From NCBI GenBank assembly GCA_914767715.1, contig OU612067.1, positions 28,618,162 through 28,682,161 of the forward strand: DNA of 64,000 bases, written 5' to 3'. A model generated the notes under the pieces. That model had not been told where the DNA came from. It saw nothing but the letters and a program-made list of their open reading frames with translations, and made no database searches. Both the position numbers and the translations under genes were made by a program. This stretch comes from Membranipora membranacea. Lineage: Eukaryota; Bryozoa; Gymnolaemata; Cheilostomatida; Membraniporidae. Positions 1 to 13,127 of this stretch are shown piece after piece (position 1 is the stretch's first letter; each line of letters begins with the position of its first letter).

Positions 1-1994
1 CAGACAGGGTAAGTGTTGGTTAATGATAAGATAATCAGTTTAATATCGGTGAAAGTGCATAGGAACAATCAACATACAAATATGTAATCTAGGCTTTTTA
101 TTCAAGTATGCACTGGTTTTAAATTGCCATAAATAATTTTACCAAATGGACATTCTTCAAAAACAAAATGCCCTGTTTTTGAGGATAAAAAGCCGTTTAG
201 CAACCCAATTTTCATTAAAATTAATTTCTAACAATTACGTAAGCCTTTCTTCATCATCAGACTCGCAACTCAACATCTGACCCCTCCTCAATTCCCAATG
301 CATCCATTTCTGTAGCCCTTTCCAATCAGTGGTCAGATGTTTATAGATTGGGAGTTCATTATTCTCCAAGTCTCCAAGTCATAAAGAGCCGAAAATCACA
401 GTGACAGCGTTTACATCAAAATCTTTGTGAAATAGACTCAAATGTTTTTTTGTCCAAGCTTCTAACCAGGTAGGCAGAAAAGAAGACAGAAAACTTTCCC
501 GTGTGGAAAAAACCATAAGCATATAACACCTAAATCTGTATATATATGGTTAGATAGCATAGGCAGGCTAATTTATATCTATAATACTGATCATGTTACC
601 TGGTAAGTGAAAACTTGGAACTTCCGACATCTTCTAATTTACAGTTGAGTGAAGATGTGATATAATAATTGCTGCGTGTGTGAGTAGAGAAGGAGCGTAT
701 ATACCTAACTCTGTTGTTGACAGCAGAAAACTTTACCGAGAGGTTCAACAACCCGAGTACATAAACACCAGGTGGCCAGTCTGACCATCCCACAGCAAAA
801 AGAATTATATTATAAATTAAGGATATAATTTCAGATGGCTGCCTACTTAGTTAAATTTCTAAGCCCATTATCTAAAGCCATTTAACAAAATTTAACATAA
901 AAGATAAGACTGAATAGTCTACTGATAATAAAATAAACATTGCACTCAAAGCACACACTTACCAAGCAGCAGCACAGTAGTCAACAATCTGAGGATGTCA
1001 GTACTGTTTAATATTTGCACGTTGACTTTACAGTTCAACGGCAGAATTTTACAATACTTATAAATAGTCATCAGACTGAGCTTTGCTGTTGCTATGCAGC
1101 TATTATAAGCCAATAGTTTCCGATTAGACCTCTTTGCACAGCAATAGAAATAAAGACGAAGCCTTTCGATAACGCCTATTATCCGACCAACAATAAGCAG
1201 CAATTCAAAGCAGCCACTCAAGGGATAAAAGCCCCCAAACTGTACTGTATAGAGTAATAGAAAACCATTATTATGCTGCTTGTTACGATAGTGTTATAAG
1301 AAAATGAATTAGTGCCTATTATGTGGTAATTCAAATCCAATCACAATGTTTTATTCTAAATCATGATATTATTCAACAATATGTTTTTCTTTTCGCTCTT
1401 TCATTATTATTGAATGTAAACACGATATTGCCAGATTAAACTTGGCTTTGAAAACATTCTTGCAAACTGAGATTTCATTACACAGCGAGTTGGTCACGAA
1501 TTCAGCTGTCATTATCGCTGCCACCTGTTTTGATTGCGAGATTACACCCAAGGTGATAAAAATGCCAACCAATCAAAATAGGTAGACCGTAAAACTATTC
1601 GCCCAGTTGTACCTCTGACAGTAAATTGAGATATGAGGCAAACTAGGGAAAAACTCCTCAACTTAACCTAAGAGCATACGGCACTGGTAGCACGAAAGAA
1701 AAAAAAAGAAATAAAAATTGAGCAAACCAACTGCAATAAATAACAACACATCCCTAGCAAACTCAAAATGGTATGCGTTAAATTTAAACATAGTGTTCAA
1801 ATTTGAAACACCATGGATTAAGATCTTGCAAACAGCCATTTTTGTACCCAACAGCTCTAGATTTTACATTCCCACAAGATCTCAGTTAGTAGTTATATTA
1901 GTATGATCATACTGACCACAGGTGAAGCACATTGACCTTATTGATTCGCCTCTCATGATGACGTGACGACGACACGACGGTGAAAACTAAAGTA
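1..1994. other. No supported gene
   Basis: I see no recognisable protein here. Minus-strand open frames of 60-90 codons near 600-1570 show hydrophobic stretches, and one ends at a fair donor (G|GTAAGT on the minus strand near 958). I could not link them into a phase-consistent model or match a family. The region lies downstream of the ACAD9 gene. Confidence 0.5.
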
Positions 1995-2000
1995 TTTATT
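1995..2000 (-). terminator. Poly(A) signal for ACAD9
   Basis: AATAAA on the minus strand, about 9 bp after the ACAD9 stop codon. The 3' UTR would be very short if this signal is used. Confidence 0.5.
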
Positions 2001-2008
2001 TGAGATAA

Positions 2009-5000
2009 TCACCAGTTACGTGCGAGAGGGCTGGCAGCAAAATATCCTCTCTCCTTCACCATCTTACTGGAAATGTGCTGGTAAAGGATATCGGCGTTCT
2101 CACTGGTTTCTACGTAAAATACAGAATAGTAAAGTTAGACCCGGTTTGTAAAGAGTTGGTAAGGTTGGCATGGTGTAAGTGTCGATCAATTATCCTAAAT
2201 TGAAAGTTCTTGGGCTTGAATAAGAGATCTGATCAATGTGGACTGCAACTTGCATTGTTTACAACAAACGTCCAATCAAGTCACATTTATCACTCAGGTT
2301 TTCATATCAAGATCAAAACCTAATTGGTTGGTACTCAGGTGATTTTAAAATACCTGAAGAGGAAAATCAATGTAGAAAAGCCTCCAGCATTTATTGACTC
2401 TTACACTTTGTGAGTTTATCGATCTGATTTGAGGTTAAAATCAGGAATGGATTAGAGTGAAAAAGGACCAGGCAGTCAAACCAGTGTTAAGTGTACTTCT
2501 ATTTATCATCTCTCTATCATCTCTCTATCACAGCAAAAACAGCCAGGCTAAATTATACTGATTAAGAAGACCTGCCATCTCTTCTACCGGCCAGAAGAGA
2601 GTAAATACCAAACAAATGATATTCTATACCGACAAACCGCGTTTATATAAATGCCAGATGTATATTCAATAAAGAACCAATACAAGGTATATGATATTTT
2701 GAAAATTTAAAATCCAACCGCTACTACCCGTTCCTTCTCTCAGAATGGGTAGACAATAAGCGTATACAGTAGAGAGACACTGCCAGTTAGTCTGCCCGAA
2801 TTACACACCGGTGTGGGTAACAGAGAGATGTGTTCGAAGAGAGAGAAGGAAGGAAGGATGAGTTGAATTAGTTGACTTACACAGGACAGCGTGACTTTTC
2901 AAAGTAACTATTACTCAACATTAACTGTTTTGATTGAGAAAACCAGTTTCCATCAATCAACTCGAAAAAGGGATGGAAAATTAGTGATGACGTCATCACT
3001 TACTCCACAAAATACCTGTCATGACAACCAGCAGGGCTGGGAAAACAAAGGTTCTGATAATCTAGCTTTGGCATCTGTACTCAAAACGTTGTTGTTATGC
3101 ACCAGGTAGCATGATGAATTTGAAGTTGACACAAATTCATCAAGACATTAACAAGCCACAAAAATAATATTCCCTTGAACCTTTTTTCAATCATTGGAGC
3201 ACAAAGTGTTGTTACAGCACTAAAAACAACTTGTGGACTATATATAATATATATAATATATATATATAACTCACAGTCTCACCTTTGTATAAGTAAGTCA
3301 TAAAACTGAGTGTCAATACTAAATACAGCAACAGGAATGCTCGGTAATCACGTTATCAAATAATGACTGCGATGCCAACAGTACAACCTTGCGACTGACG
3401 ACATTAGGTGCAGCTGACTGTTAGGGGTTGCGCAATGGTGTACTATTTTGTTCTGGGTTTGAGAGTCAAGTCTGCATTTTTCCAAACCAAACTAAAGACA
3501 TATCACTACTCTAAAGCATTAAATACTAGCTGTTTTTTTAGTTTAAGTTAAAATTAGCTAGCACCAAATTTCAATATCAAATGTGAGAGTATACATTATG
3601 AGTGCCTATGTGATTGCGAACCTCTTGCCCTACATATACTTAACACCTCTAGGGCAGTATATAGTCACGCTTTCCCCAAATACTCTTTCATTGAAAGGTT
3701 CATTTATTCTAACCCAACCCCCTCTCACTGCACTTAGCTTTCAGTCATTGGCTACAAGAAAGTCAACGCCTCATCCTTCTGTGCCTCAAACAGTCCTAAC
3801 TACGACCAATCACTCTGCACAATCCATTCAGCATGTAGAAGAAGACATGGATGATCTCTTTCAGGTTTCCCTGACTTTTGTCTATCAGAACTCGAAGAAC
3901 AAGACTAGATAAAAGAGTGCTTCGGCTAGGCATATGTGCTGAATCTACCAAAACTTAGATATTATCAACTAGGTAGCCAATATTTGACTATACCTGACAC
4001 TTGGAGGATGAGAGGAAAGGCATTTATTATGTACTTTATTTAAATTGACTTACTCTTGTGATCGATTTCTAGTTCATCTATATTTAGTGCCAACCTCCGC
4101 CTGGCTTCATAACAGAAAGCTTGTGCTAGTTTCATCTAAAAATATATTCCAATATTACCAATGAAATCTATTGTATTTTATGATGACTAAGCTGGCTTTA
4201 TTCATGCTTCATTGCTGGCTAAATAGTCTCACATTGTTATACAAAAATAGGCAATCTGACTCATCCGACGTTTTAGGTAAGAAGACCAAAAATTGTAGAC
4301 ACGCTTCTCAAATCATGTATCAACAGATCAAAGCCAACTGAAATATCCAGTATTACATGATATTTGAATTTGGATTGGGGTAAGGTTTCATGGTCTGGAT
4401 GACTCCAGCCCTTTCTGTCATGATGCACAGTTCTCAGTAGGACAAAAAGTTCTTTTTTCTCCATAAAACTCGAAAGTATTTCAAGCTTGATATTATCTAT
4501 CATACCTCATCTTCGTTATGTGGAAGTCCTATTGATATAGAGCGGCTTGCTCTGGCTAATACTGCAGTCATACCATATATATCTATCATACAGTCTGTGA
4601 ATCGAGCTAGGACCAGCTGTTTGTCTATAATATCCTGTAACACAACAAGAGGTGACATGAATGATAACTTTGGAGTTGTCAACTCATTGACATTTTACTA
4701 CAATAATGGGGCAACTCCAAATTGTTGTTGCTGTTGTTTATTGCTTTTATCAGTAGTCACAATTGAATCACAGCAAATCATTCAACATCGTGCACAGGCA
4801 GAAGTGGAGCTATTCAGCAATTGACTCTCAGATAGGTGTGGACACCTCCTACGCGTCTCAAAAAGACTGAGTACCAAAAAAGAAACAAGCTAAAATAGTT
4901 ATGTAAGTTGCTGCAAATAACACATCAATGAAATCTACTTACCCTTTTGTAAAGGCTAAGATTGAACTCTATACTAGATCGCACTTGTTTGACTAGAGAT

Positions 5001-8000
5001 TCTAACTGTTTTCCCTCATTCTAAAATAACAAAAAGAAATATACACTAAGATATCTATTTTTTGTCAGAAAACAACATCATATAGAGTTGTAATTACAAT
5101 TTACCATTCTCGCAGCTATGAGTTGAAGGGTACACTAATTAATCTACATGTGTCAACACAATATCACAGAGTAAGGATATATCCTTACTCTGTGACACTA
5201 TCAACTCATGCACATACAATGTTGCTCACACACAAATGTGAGAAGGTAGTCTGGAACAAATTCATGAGAATTACCTTTGCATTCAATGTAGAGGCCCTAA
5301 AAATACATTTTGATAATTCCGCAAACAGCCTCAACCCACCTCAAATACAGGGTGTAAGTGCTCATATAATCCCCATGTAGTTTTATTGACATTCCTCTCC
5401 CTGATTCTCTCACGAGATTTTTTTAATACAAACAGGACATTATCCAGAGGGTTGTTCATCTTACTACAACACAGCAACACAGATTTGAGAATCAAGATCG
5501 CATTGCAGTCAAATAAAACAAGAATTTGTAGCAAGGGTCTCCCTAACAACTTGATCGATAGGAATTAATTTTCCATACAACCAAAGCAAGGATCCACAAT
5601 ACACAAACAAACATGATAGATAATTCAAATTAAGAGCAGATGTTGTTCAATATGGTGGATACATAAATGATACCATTTCCAATATAAACACAGTTTTCAA
5701 CATAGAAAATGTGGAATTTTGTTTGGCCAAACAGCTTAGATTCTATACTTACTTGACGATGTCTTTGTAATATTTGCCTGCAAAATCCAAGCCTGTGAGT
5801 GCCACATACATTCGTAATATTTCATTCGTACCCTGAAGTGTATATATTACAGCATTTTAAGATTTTTAATAAATATGACAGGAAACAATGGAATGATGTT
5901 ATTAATTACATGACTAAATGCATAGAGTGATTATATACTCTATAGAGTATATAGAGTATATAATAACTCTATGACTAAATGTCATACATTTGTACACAGT
6001 ACTAAGACAAGACAATAAACTTTTTCTAGCAGTCATGCCGTGATAGACGGTCATTTATTTTTCTCTTTATTGATGTTTGATTCAATTAAGTTGACGGAGG
6101 AAAAAATATTGTTGTAAATAAAAATAAATGAAAACAAAACAGGGGACACTGGGAGTTGAACCCAGGGCCTATCGGACTGCAGCCGATTGCTCTACCACTG
6201 AGCTATATCCCCTCCGTGTTACAGTGACAATTATTAAGGTATATATACATCATTATTTATTGGCTTAAGTCAAGCAGTCTCAGCCAATCATATTGAATGC
6301 AGTAGATGTATTGGCCAATCACGGCTAACCAATATTAATGCGCGCCTCCTTATAAGGTTTGAAGAGTAGATAACTCATACAATTACCCACAAAATAAATT
6401 GTTTTCACAAACAAATTGAAAAATGGCTAATCATCTAGTTATGGTACTTGGTGTCCTGCATATCCACAATTACTGCCTTGTATTTTTTGGCTGCATCCCA
6501 ATACCCATGTACTCACACACAAACAAGCATCGTTAAGACCCAGGTCCGTCACATTACACCTATACTGTAACTTACTCACCTCAAATATTGGAAGGATTCT
6601 AGAATCTCGTAGATATCTCTCATAGGGATAATCTTTCATATAACCAAGTCCTCCTAATATCTGTAAACACTCACTGACTATCGACCAGGTGTTCTCGGAG
6701 CTGTAAATCTGTAAGTAAAAGGTAATCAGAGGTTTAAGACTCGTTTTGCGGGGCATAGCATGGCTTTTATAGAGTGAACTTTCATGAATCAGGGTTAACA
6801 TCAGTTACTTTTCTGCATTTTCAAGCTTCTGTTTCACAGGAATTACAAGGATATATGGTGGTGCACCGATTAAATGTTAGTGAAGAATATGGCAAGCAAT
6901 ATTTGTATATGATATTCATAACAAAACTGACCACAACTAAATTTAACCTAGACCAAAATAATAACTGGTAGATGCAATGCATATTATTGTCATCCCGATA
7001 AGCAGTAAAGCACCTTTAAACACTCTTCTTCAAGCCGTTTTTCTATATGAATGGTAATGTGTATGAGGTCAGCAATTAACTTTTTAGTAATTATTAAAAA
7101 AATAACGATACTTTACCTTGACCATAGCAGCTTCTACTGATGCATCAGGTTCCTGATAAGCGTCTATTATACCAGCAGTCATATAAGACATGGACTCCAT
7201 GGCGTAAACTGAGACGGCCATCTTAGCAAACTTACTCCTAATCAGATCGTATTCGATAATCTCCTTGTTAAACTGTTTACGCGTCACAGCATGCTCCATG
7301 GTATGTTCTAAAGTCACAGGGAATATGATGTTTCTTACTTAGATAATAGTATAGATGAAGTTCTAAGGGAACTCAGATATTAATTACGGGATAAGCCATT
7401 AATTGGGTACATGAATTAATTCTCCCTTGGCATCATTGTTCTCGGTTGTATTTATCAATCTAGTAAGATGATGTCATCTGGCATAGGTGCCCTCTACAAC
7501 CCTCTACAACATGGACCTCATACATGTCAAGCTGGAAAACAAGAATGCAAACGAAGCATTTACAGAACCATATAAGCTCAAAACAAGCTAAACATACCGA
7601 TGAGTTTCTTGAGTGCACCGCTACACGAAGAGCCCATACTAAATCTACCACTATTCAGTATATTCATAGCCACTTTAAATCCACCTCCCACCTCACCAAG
7701 CACATTCTCCAGGGGTACTGGACAGTTCTCAAAATGTACCTCACAGGCTGTAATAATAATCAACATACAGGTAAGTAAAACTCGGCAGTATTGTGTAGTA
7801 CGTGCCAAGTATTAACTCAAAGTTAATGCAGTGAGCTTCTAGTAGCTGAAAAGACGACGCCAATCAGATTAGCAAATTACAGATTCCATCATGGGCCACA
7901 AATGCGCAGATGATTTGAAGAATCTGTAGATAGTTTTCTGATAATTGAACTTTGTTATCGTAACTTTTATGTCAGTGGAGGCCATAAAGAAATATAATAT

Positions 8001-11000
8001 TCCTCATGCTTATGCTGGAGGGTGTCATCATTATAGATAAGGAAGGTCTCACGTTTGGTTCTGATCCTGAATGTAGCAACAGTAAACACAAATAGTAGAA
8101 TCTGATATGCAGACTTATTGTTAATGTACACTTACTGTTTGATCCGCGGATACCTAGTTTATCCTCTGGTTTACCGTGAGTTAATCCTCCAAAACCTCTC
8201 TCCACTATGAAAGCTGTCACCTTATCTACCGTCTCTCCCTATAATAGCTTATATATTATAATAATAATATTATGATAATATCTCGTCCGATCAGCAACAA
8301 ATTCTCTCCCCAATATAAAGCATGTTTGTGTGTAAAACAATATACATAGATATATAGATAGATATACATAGATATATATATATAGATATACATAGATATA
8401 TAGATAGATATACATAGATATATAGATAGTTATACATAGATATATAGATAGATATACATAAATATATAGATATATATACATAGATATATAGATAGAGATA
8501 CATAGATATATAGATAGATATACATAGATAAATAGATAGAGATACATAGATATATAGATAGATATACATAGATATATAGATAGAGATACATAGATATATA
8601 GATAGATATACATAGATATATAGATAGATATACATAGATATATAGACTCATCTAATCTGGACAGTAGTAGGTGGCAACATTTAGCGGGTGTTGAATTCAA
8701 TATAATTGCCAATTTTTCTACTGTCAGCTACAAATATGATTAAGTAGTATCTGAATTGCCTATCTATACCATTCTTGACAAATGGGCATCTGATCTCCTA
8801 TATATAATATATATATACAAGTCATAATTAAAACAAATAAGGACGCAATTAATGTATGTGACTATCGCTTATTCTCATGTATTTTGAATAGAAATCACAT
8901 AGTGAGATTTACACAAACCTCATCGTTCTGTATGGGTGTTTTAGCAAACACAGTGAATACTTCCGCCAGTCCACCGTTTGTTATCCATATCTTAGACCCA
9001 CTAAGCAGGTAGTGCTTACCATCTACGGACAGGGTGGCTTTTGTTTGTATTGATTGCGCATCACTTCCACTGTAATAAGAACATGAGGATTTTAACCATT
9101 ATGTGTTGTACTTGTGGATGATATTGCAAGTCTTTCTAGGGGATATAGACTTATGGAGCAGACGAAGCAAAAATTGTATCGCAAATGCACTGGTGGAAAA
9201 AATTTATTTACACCTATTGTGAAAATATGGCCTATACATTATGCTCCAGTGTATGTATATGAAAAATCATCACAAACATCTGTTCTTGTTAATCACAAGG
9301 ACGCTGCTTGTACACATATCTATATGACTTACCTGGAAGGCTCTGTCAGACAGAATGCAGCCAGCTGCTCACCGCTGGCCAGAGATGGTAAATATTTAGC
9401 CTTCTGCGCTTCATTTCCAGCTATGAGGATTCCCTGAGATAATAATAAATAAGTGGCAATGTCAACAAGATCTCTATTCCGTAATCACAGCAAGTTTATG
9501 GGTAATTCTAACTAATTAAGGAACGGAATTAATCTAAGAATCCCTCATAAAATACTGGTCATCATAATTTAAACTGAGACCATACTACGTAGAGTATGCT
9601 GTAAGTGATATATATCAGTGTTAGTTGCGGATATAGTATGGAGCTCTGAATAAAAACGCAGAGGTATCTAGCTCTTCTCATCAGGGAGTTTGGGAATCCC
9701 TCTTCTCATTTATAATAATGATTATATAGCAGGACCAGGGAGTTTGGATCCCAAACTCTCTGGCAGGACCAATATCAAAAATGGAGTTGTTATCTTTATG
9801 TCAATGAGTAGACGACTCTAATTTTAGCTCTGATATCCCGCTATATTAGCCCAATGAACTCTAAACTGATTATCCTATCAACCTATCACAGGATGAATAT
9901 TAGATTTTAGGCAATCAACAAAGAAACAAGAAATTACTATGGTATTCATTTTTTTATCCAAACCATAAAGTTTTCCTGCCTGAATGTGTTAAAAACCTTG
10001 TCGCTAATCGCAGGTCAATATGAAGGCATAGGGTTATAGCCAGGTTTGGCAGCAATTGTTTCACACTTGGACGCTTTCAGCATCAAGTGACAGTTGAGGT
10101 TTCCACAGTACACAAACCTTGAGTCCTATAGACTGATGAGCAGCGAGGGTTACACTTATCGCTCCGTCTCTTCCTGTTACTTCAGCTATTCTAGCGTACT
10201 TAGTGGCATTCATATTCAAACCTCCTACAAAAATAAAGGTAACGCATCGCCCATCATGTTTCTCATCGATATTTTGCACTAGAGAGTAAGTATAATTTAG
10301 TTTAGCTAGCACCTATTTTGCTAACCATTTATATCAAGCAATGCCAAGCCTGTGCGAATATTTCTTTAGGACAGTGCCTAACATCGCCGTGCAAAACTAC
10401 GAAAAAACATAAAATTGTCAACAGATGCAGGTTACGTAGCCCTACAACATCAAAATTTAGACTTTGACATAGTATTGCCTTACCATATTCCTCCGGTATT
10501 TGAAGACCAAACAGCCCGAGAGACTTCATTGTGTCCAGCACATCGTCAGGAATCTTCGCATCTCTATCTATGGCAGTAGAGTCAACTACAAAACAAAACG
10601 TTTTCTTAAACTACTGCTGCCACTCATGCAAATTTGTACTCATTGAATTCTGCATAGCTCCAAGATAATTAATTGAGACTTAAATCTCATAATTGTCACC
10701 TAATGGGCAAATAATTTGCACAAACTGATCTTCAAAATCAGGGCATGAAATCTACGCACCAGCTAATGACGTGTACAGTATGCACTAGTAAGACGGTAAC
10801 TACGTCACCCGTGCCGGTAGATAATTAATTTCATACCCTAATTTTGACGATCAGTTCGTGCAAATTATTTGCTCATTAGGTGACAATGCAGAGAATGCAG
10901 CCTCATTTTATTAGTTTTGAGCTATACAGAATTCTATAAGCACACATTTGGCTGCGTGGCAGCAGTGGTTTAATTATTGATTGTAAACAGAGAGAGAGCA

Positions 11001-12153
11001 AAAAAATTCAGCCAGCCACTAAATCAGTCAGCCAGCTCCATCAAATAACAATAAACAAGAAGTATAAAGATGCGGAGATAATACTTCCTCAGGTAGATGA
11101 GTAATTAAAACAGAAATCTGCTTATTGGAAATGATCTGTTACTATTTTTTGAACCATGTATGAAATGTTTTGCAGGGTGCAGGAGCATGGCTTACTTTGC
11201 ACACATATATATAGGGTGATGGTTATATTGTGCCTGTTGAATGCTGAAGATTGTACAAAGCATCCTGAGGGTTCTTTCAATGTATAAAACTGCCATCTGA
11301 TCATCTTTCTAGAGAGAACGAGACATGCCAGATCTTGACTCATTCTCAAACCGCTCAATGCTTGAATCAACTATCCATCTTCTGAGTGAACATATTGAGA
11401 AAAGTATTTGAGCAGGTGGATTGCTAGGATTTGACTAATTATGTCTTGCTCATTTTATTTGACAGCCCCCTTTTTGAATTCCAAGTGCCAGTTGCCTTTC
11501 TAATCAGACAACAACAGTCAAGAGCTACTCACGATTATCAAAGAACTTTTCTATTGGTTCCACCATGGCCTCTAAATCTTCCAGTTCTTCCTTCTCACAC
11601 ACCTCAGGGAACACCAACATTCGCTACAAACACAATATCATAAACTTGGTGCTTAATGTGTGTGGGCACAACCCTATTCATTTTAAAGTTTTCTCTAAAA
11701 GTTCATATTATATCTACATCAGATTTTGAGACTGAAGTATGCCACAAAAGAATTTCGGCCCTGCTTATGTTATCTTCCGATCACAGAGTGGAATAACTGT
11801 TGTCATAGTCTGGATTAGTACTAACGAACTAGGTAACCTGGTAAAATCTCATATAGTAGAGATCTAAATGGCCAACAAATATACCAAAGGTTAACACGTT
11901 AACACGTTACCTCATCAAAGGTTCCTGTAAATAGATTTTTGACGAACGGGTCATTCTTCATTGGTCTTTTATCAGGGTCTTTGTCCACAAACACATGTTC
12001 ATACTTGTCAGGATCGTGCATGTCCGGTGTCAATGTATTTCCTAGCCATGTCTTCTCCTGTTTACGTAGTGAGGATGTTATTGAGACGTGTCGTCTTGTG
12101 ATGACACATAGAGGGGAAGACAATCTCCGGACATGTCTGGCAAGATTCATCAT
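2009..12153 (-). CDS. ACAD9: Acyl-CoA dehydrogenase family member 9 (ACAD9-like), 16 exons
   Basis: Exons on the minus strand: 12153-11911, 11623-11533, 10585-10484, 10224-10118, 9433-9333, 9069-8919, 8238-8136, 7747-7598, 7307-7117, 6708-6580, 5832-5753, 5296-5275, 5020-4943, 4634-4506, 4135-4054, 2109-2009. All junctions are GT-AG and every phase agrees, giving about 619 aa, close to the 621 aa I recall for human ACAD9. The N-terminus ([13 protein letters not shown]) is basic and fits a mitochondrial presequence. The FAD-binding motif WITNGG is in exon 6. The catalytic glutamate is in [11 protein letters not shown] across exons 10-11. The C-terminal extension shared by ACAD9 and VLCAD is present ([14 protein letters not shown] in exon 14). 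Family knowledge: a mitochondrial FAD enzyme for long-chain acyl-CoA, and a complex I assembly factor in vertebrates. The choice of ACAD9 over VLCAD rests on length and motif resemblance, notably [12 protein letters not shown] and [13 protein letters not shown]. Exon 12 is only 22 nt. Exons 15 and 16 are about 1.9 kb apart. Confidence 0.93.
5164..5195. repeat. 32-bp perfect palindrome, ACAD9 intron
   Basis: TCACAGAGTAAGGATA followed by its exact reverse complement. Related sequences occur at 35908-35966 and 55819-55850, so it is a dispersed short hairpin. Confidence 0.8.
6141..6212 (-). tRNA. tRNA-Cys (GCA)
   Basis: The minus strand folds into a full cloverleaf. It has a 7-bp acceptor (GGGGATA with TGTCCCC, one G-T pair), D arm GCTC/GAGC, anticodon stem ATCGG/CCGAT with loop CTGCAGT (anticodon GCA), a 5-nt variable loop, T arm CTGGG-TTCAACT-CCCAG, and discriminator U. 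There is no intron. T-rich sequence follows on the minus strand, as expected for Pol III termination. It lies in an ACAD9 intron, on the same strand as the host gene. Confidence 0.95.
8337..8645. repeat. (GATA/ATATAC) microsatellite, ~310 bp
   Basis: An impure tandem array of TAGATAGATATACATAGATA-type units in an ACAD9 intron. It produces long spurious Tyr/Ile/Ser-rich open frames on the minus strand, none of which is a gene. Confidence 0.95.
10606..10973. mobile_element. Fold-back MITE with TTAA at both ends
   Basis: An imperfect inverted repeat of about 360 bp. The outer arms begin ACTACTGCTGCCAC and end GTGGCAGCAGTGGT. The inner arms at about 10692 and 10887 share ATTGTCACCTAATG. TTAA flanks both ends (10606-10609 and 10970-10973), the target preference of piggyBac-type elements. 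There is no coding capacity. It sits in ACAD9 intron 2, and its left end is about 20 bp from the splice acceptor of exon 3. Confidence 0.75.
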
Positions 12154-12839
12154 GACGATCCTATAATACAGTGTTCATTTTAGTAAACAGAATGTGAATA
12201 TGGTTTTTCCAAAAGTTTATTTTTGCTGTTTGGCTCTGGTGTAGGAATATACCAGCTGTACTCCAAAATTTAACAACAAATAGTACACACTAGGTTCATG
12301 AACTCGAACAAATGATCAGAAGAGGCTCCCTGATCACAGCCACTAACTAACTATAATAAGCAATGAGTCAAAGCAGGGAGTGGTAAGCTACTCCTTGGTA
12401 AACGCCACAGCTGACAATTTGGCCTTGGGTGAAAGAGCTCTTACTCTTATTATTATTAGGGGTTTTGGGATCAATGAGTAACTTTCGAATACCTTTGACA
12501 ACATCGAACACTCAGGGACATTAAATTAAAATTAGTGCCTCATTTGGCTACAGTGTGTTAAGGTTTTACAGTAAGGGGTTACAGCAACATGCTGTTCTAT
12601 CACTATCATTGGGTGTTTGTCTAGTATTCCTTATACTTTGTGGTAAGCTTGTGAGGCTGCGTAGACAGAGGTCATTTCGCCTCAGGCAGCAGCTCTTGAT
12701 TTCATGGTCACGGATATTTCATCATAGGCCTAAGCAAGGGCGTTATGCTTCTCATCCTGTAGTATCTTTGTCAGTAGCGCTAGTCTGGGTTCTTTTCTAC
12801 TCTGTTTTAGAGACTGGAGGCCAAGTTAAGAGCCAGCCT

Positions 12840-13070
12840 CCGTAACACTCTCTCTCTGCCTTTGAGGCAGCTTATAAATCTGATCGCTCCATTTTGTACC
12901 ATATCTAAATACTCTGGTCCTTGTTCAGTGTGGGATCCCAGATCGTGTCAGCGTACTCCAGTATGGGTCGACAGACTTGTATAGGCCAGTAGGCGCCCTT
13001 CCCTGGGAGCATCATAAAAGATATGTTTGATGTGCGTACAGAACCTAAGATCAAGGAGTAACTGGGCTAT
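12840..13070 (-). mobile_element. LINE reverse-transcriptase relic (C-terminal part), minus strand
   Basis: Read on the minus strand, this segment encodes RPILEYADTIWDPTLNKD, the conserved segment after the RT domain of non-LTR elements. In-frame stops follow, so it is dead. It abuts the plus-strand LINE relic that starts near 13128, so two fragments of related elements lie tail to head. Confidence 0.75.
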
Positions 13071-13127
13071 CTTTCCTTTTTTTTGCTGTAACTACTTGCT
13101 TAGATGATCAAGGAGTTAACACCTTGG

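Noticed and set aside
3583-3912. 109-codon plus-strand frame inside ACAD9 intron 15
   Set aside because: It has low-complexity Ser/Thr/Pro composition, no family resemblance, and lies in an intron on the opposite strand.
8239-8712. Long Tyr/Ile/Ser-rich open frames on the minus strand
   Set aside because: They are translations of a GATA-type microsatellite in three frames. The same composition in all frames shows there is no coding selection.
12555-12845. 96-codon plus-strand frame
   Set aside because: It abuts a dead LINE fragment on the other strand, has no domain resemblance, and no splice link.
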